Below are positions 63,701-64,000 of a stretch of DNA of 64,000 nt, piece after piece. The stretch is from Campylorhamphus procurvoides (taxonomy: Eukaryota > Chordata > Aves > Passeriformes > Dendrocolaptidae): assembly GCA_013396655.1 (NCBI GenBank), contig WBMV01002769.1, forward strand, positions 1,072,656-1,136,655, read 5' to 3'. The stretch's first letter is position 1; each line of letters opens with the position of its first letter. The notes below the pieces were generated by a model. The model did not search any database and was not told the origin of the DNA. It was given only the letters and a program-made list of their open reading frames with translations. Made by a program: the position numbers and the translations under genes.

Positions 63701-64000
63701 TATTTTATTTTGAAAAACAATATTGAATTTTGTATTCCTATGTCTTGGTTATAAAGAATGCCCTTTTTGGTCAGGTAATTGAACAGGTATTTTTAAACAA
63801 CATTAAAATGACTTCTAATTTCAGGGATTATGAATTTATTTTTCAAAAAAATGTGTCATGTTTTCTATCTTGTAAAAAAGGATTTATTCATCTTTAGTGT
63901 TGCTAAGTGTTTAAATCCATTCTTAATTTCTGTCTGATCTTACCTATTCATCACTGCTGATTCATCAGAATTGCAGATGGCAAGCTGTTGACGTTTGGAT

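Larger units (their letters stand above)
58011..64000. other. AT-rich non-coding sequence, no gene seen
   Basis: About 6 kb with only short random frames. It contains the TA-rich run at 58,095-58,137, a 14-bp tandem duplication at 60,740 and a MARE-like motif at 60,255. No exon, RNA gene or transposon is recognised up to the window edge. Confidence 0.55.

Noticed and set aside
1..64000. CRISPR array, toxin-antitoxin, phage or operon features
   Set aside because: The DNA is vertebrate; no regular spaced repeats, ribosome binding sites or compact gene strings are present.

Overview
The window looks like vertebrate nuclear DNA, almost certainly from a bird. The diagnostic evidence is five 5'-truncated CR1 LINE copies, two of which end in the ATTCT-type tail typical of avian CR1. 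There is also a class I (gammaretrovirus-like) endogenous retrovirus fragment. The rest is AT-rich, CpG-poor, non-coding sequence full of short microsatellites. I see no bacterial, plasmid or phage features, no operons, no CRISPR array and no tRNA or rRNA gene. No open reading frame outside the retroelements resembles a protein I recognise; the longest is about 150 codons and looks like chance. The window is best read as intergenic or deep intronic sequence (a gene desert).

Layout: 1-11,098 is unique AT-rich sequence with one unresolved base (9,356) and a 20-bp tandem duplication. A long minus-strand CR1 copy (11,099-11,908) keeps the C-terminal part of its reverse transcriptase ORF, frameshifted. 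A (TA)n microsatellite follows at 12.7 kb, then a second minus-strand CR1 (13,902-14,344). From 14,345 to 41.5 kb there is unique sequence with small repeats, a CRE-like pair (22.7-22.9 kb), a possible MIR relic (23.8 kb), a CTCF-like motif (37.3 kb) and two adjacent AT hairpins (38.6 kb). At 41.58-41.86 kb lies a short GC- and CpG-rich patch that stands out sharply from its surroundings. A short minus-strand CR1 (42.2 kb) and two plus-strand CR1s (45.8 and 46.6 kb) follow. At 56.1-58.0 kb a minus-strand retroviral fragment carries the end of pol (integrase) and the start of env, with many stops and frameshifts and no LTR that I can see. 58.0-64.0 kb is unique sequence.

Nothing here works together as a gene system. 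The best-supported content is the fossil transposon record. The sites most worth checking are the GC-rich patch at 41.6 kb, the paired hairpins at 38.6 kb, the fold-back beside and inside the CR1 at 45.8 kb, the damaged integrase active site, and the env leader ORF. I found no convincing sign of a new biological system.
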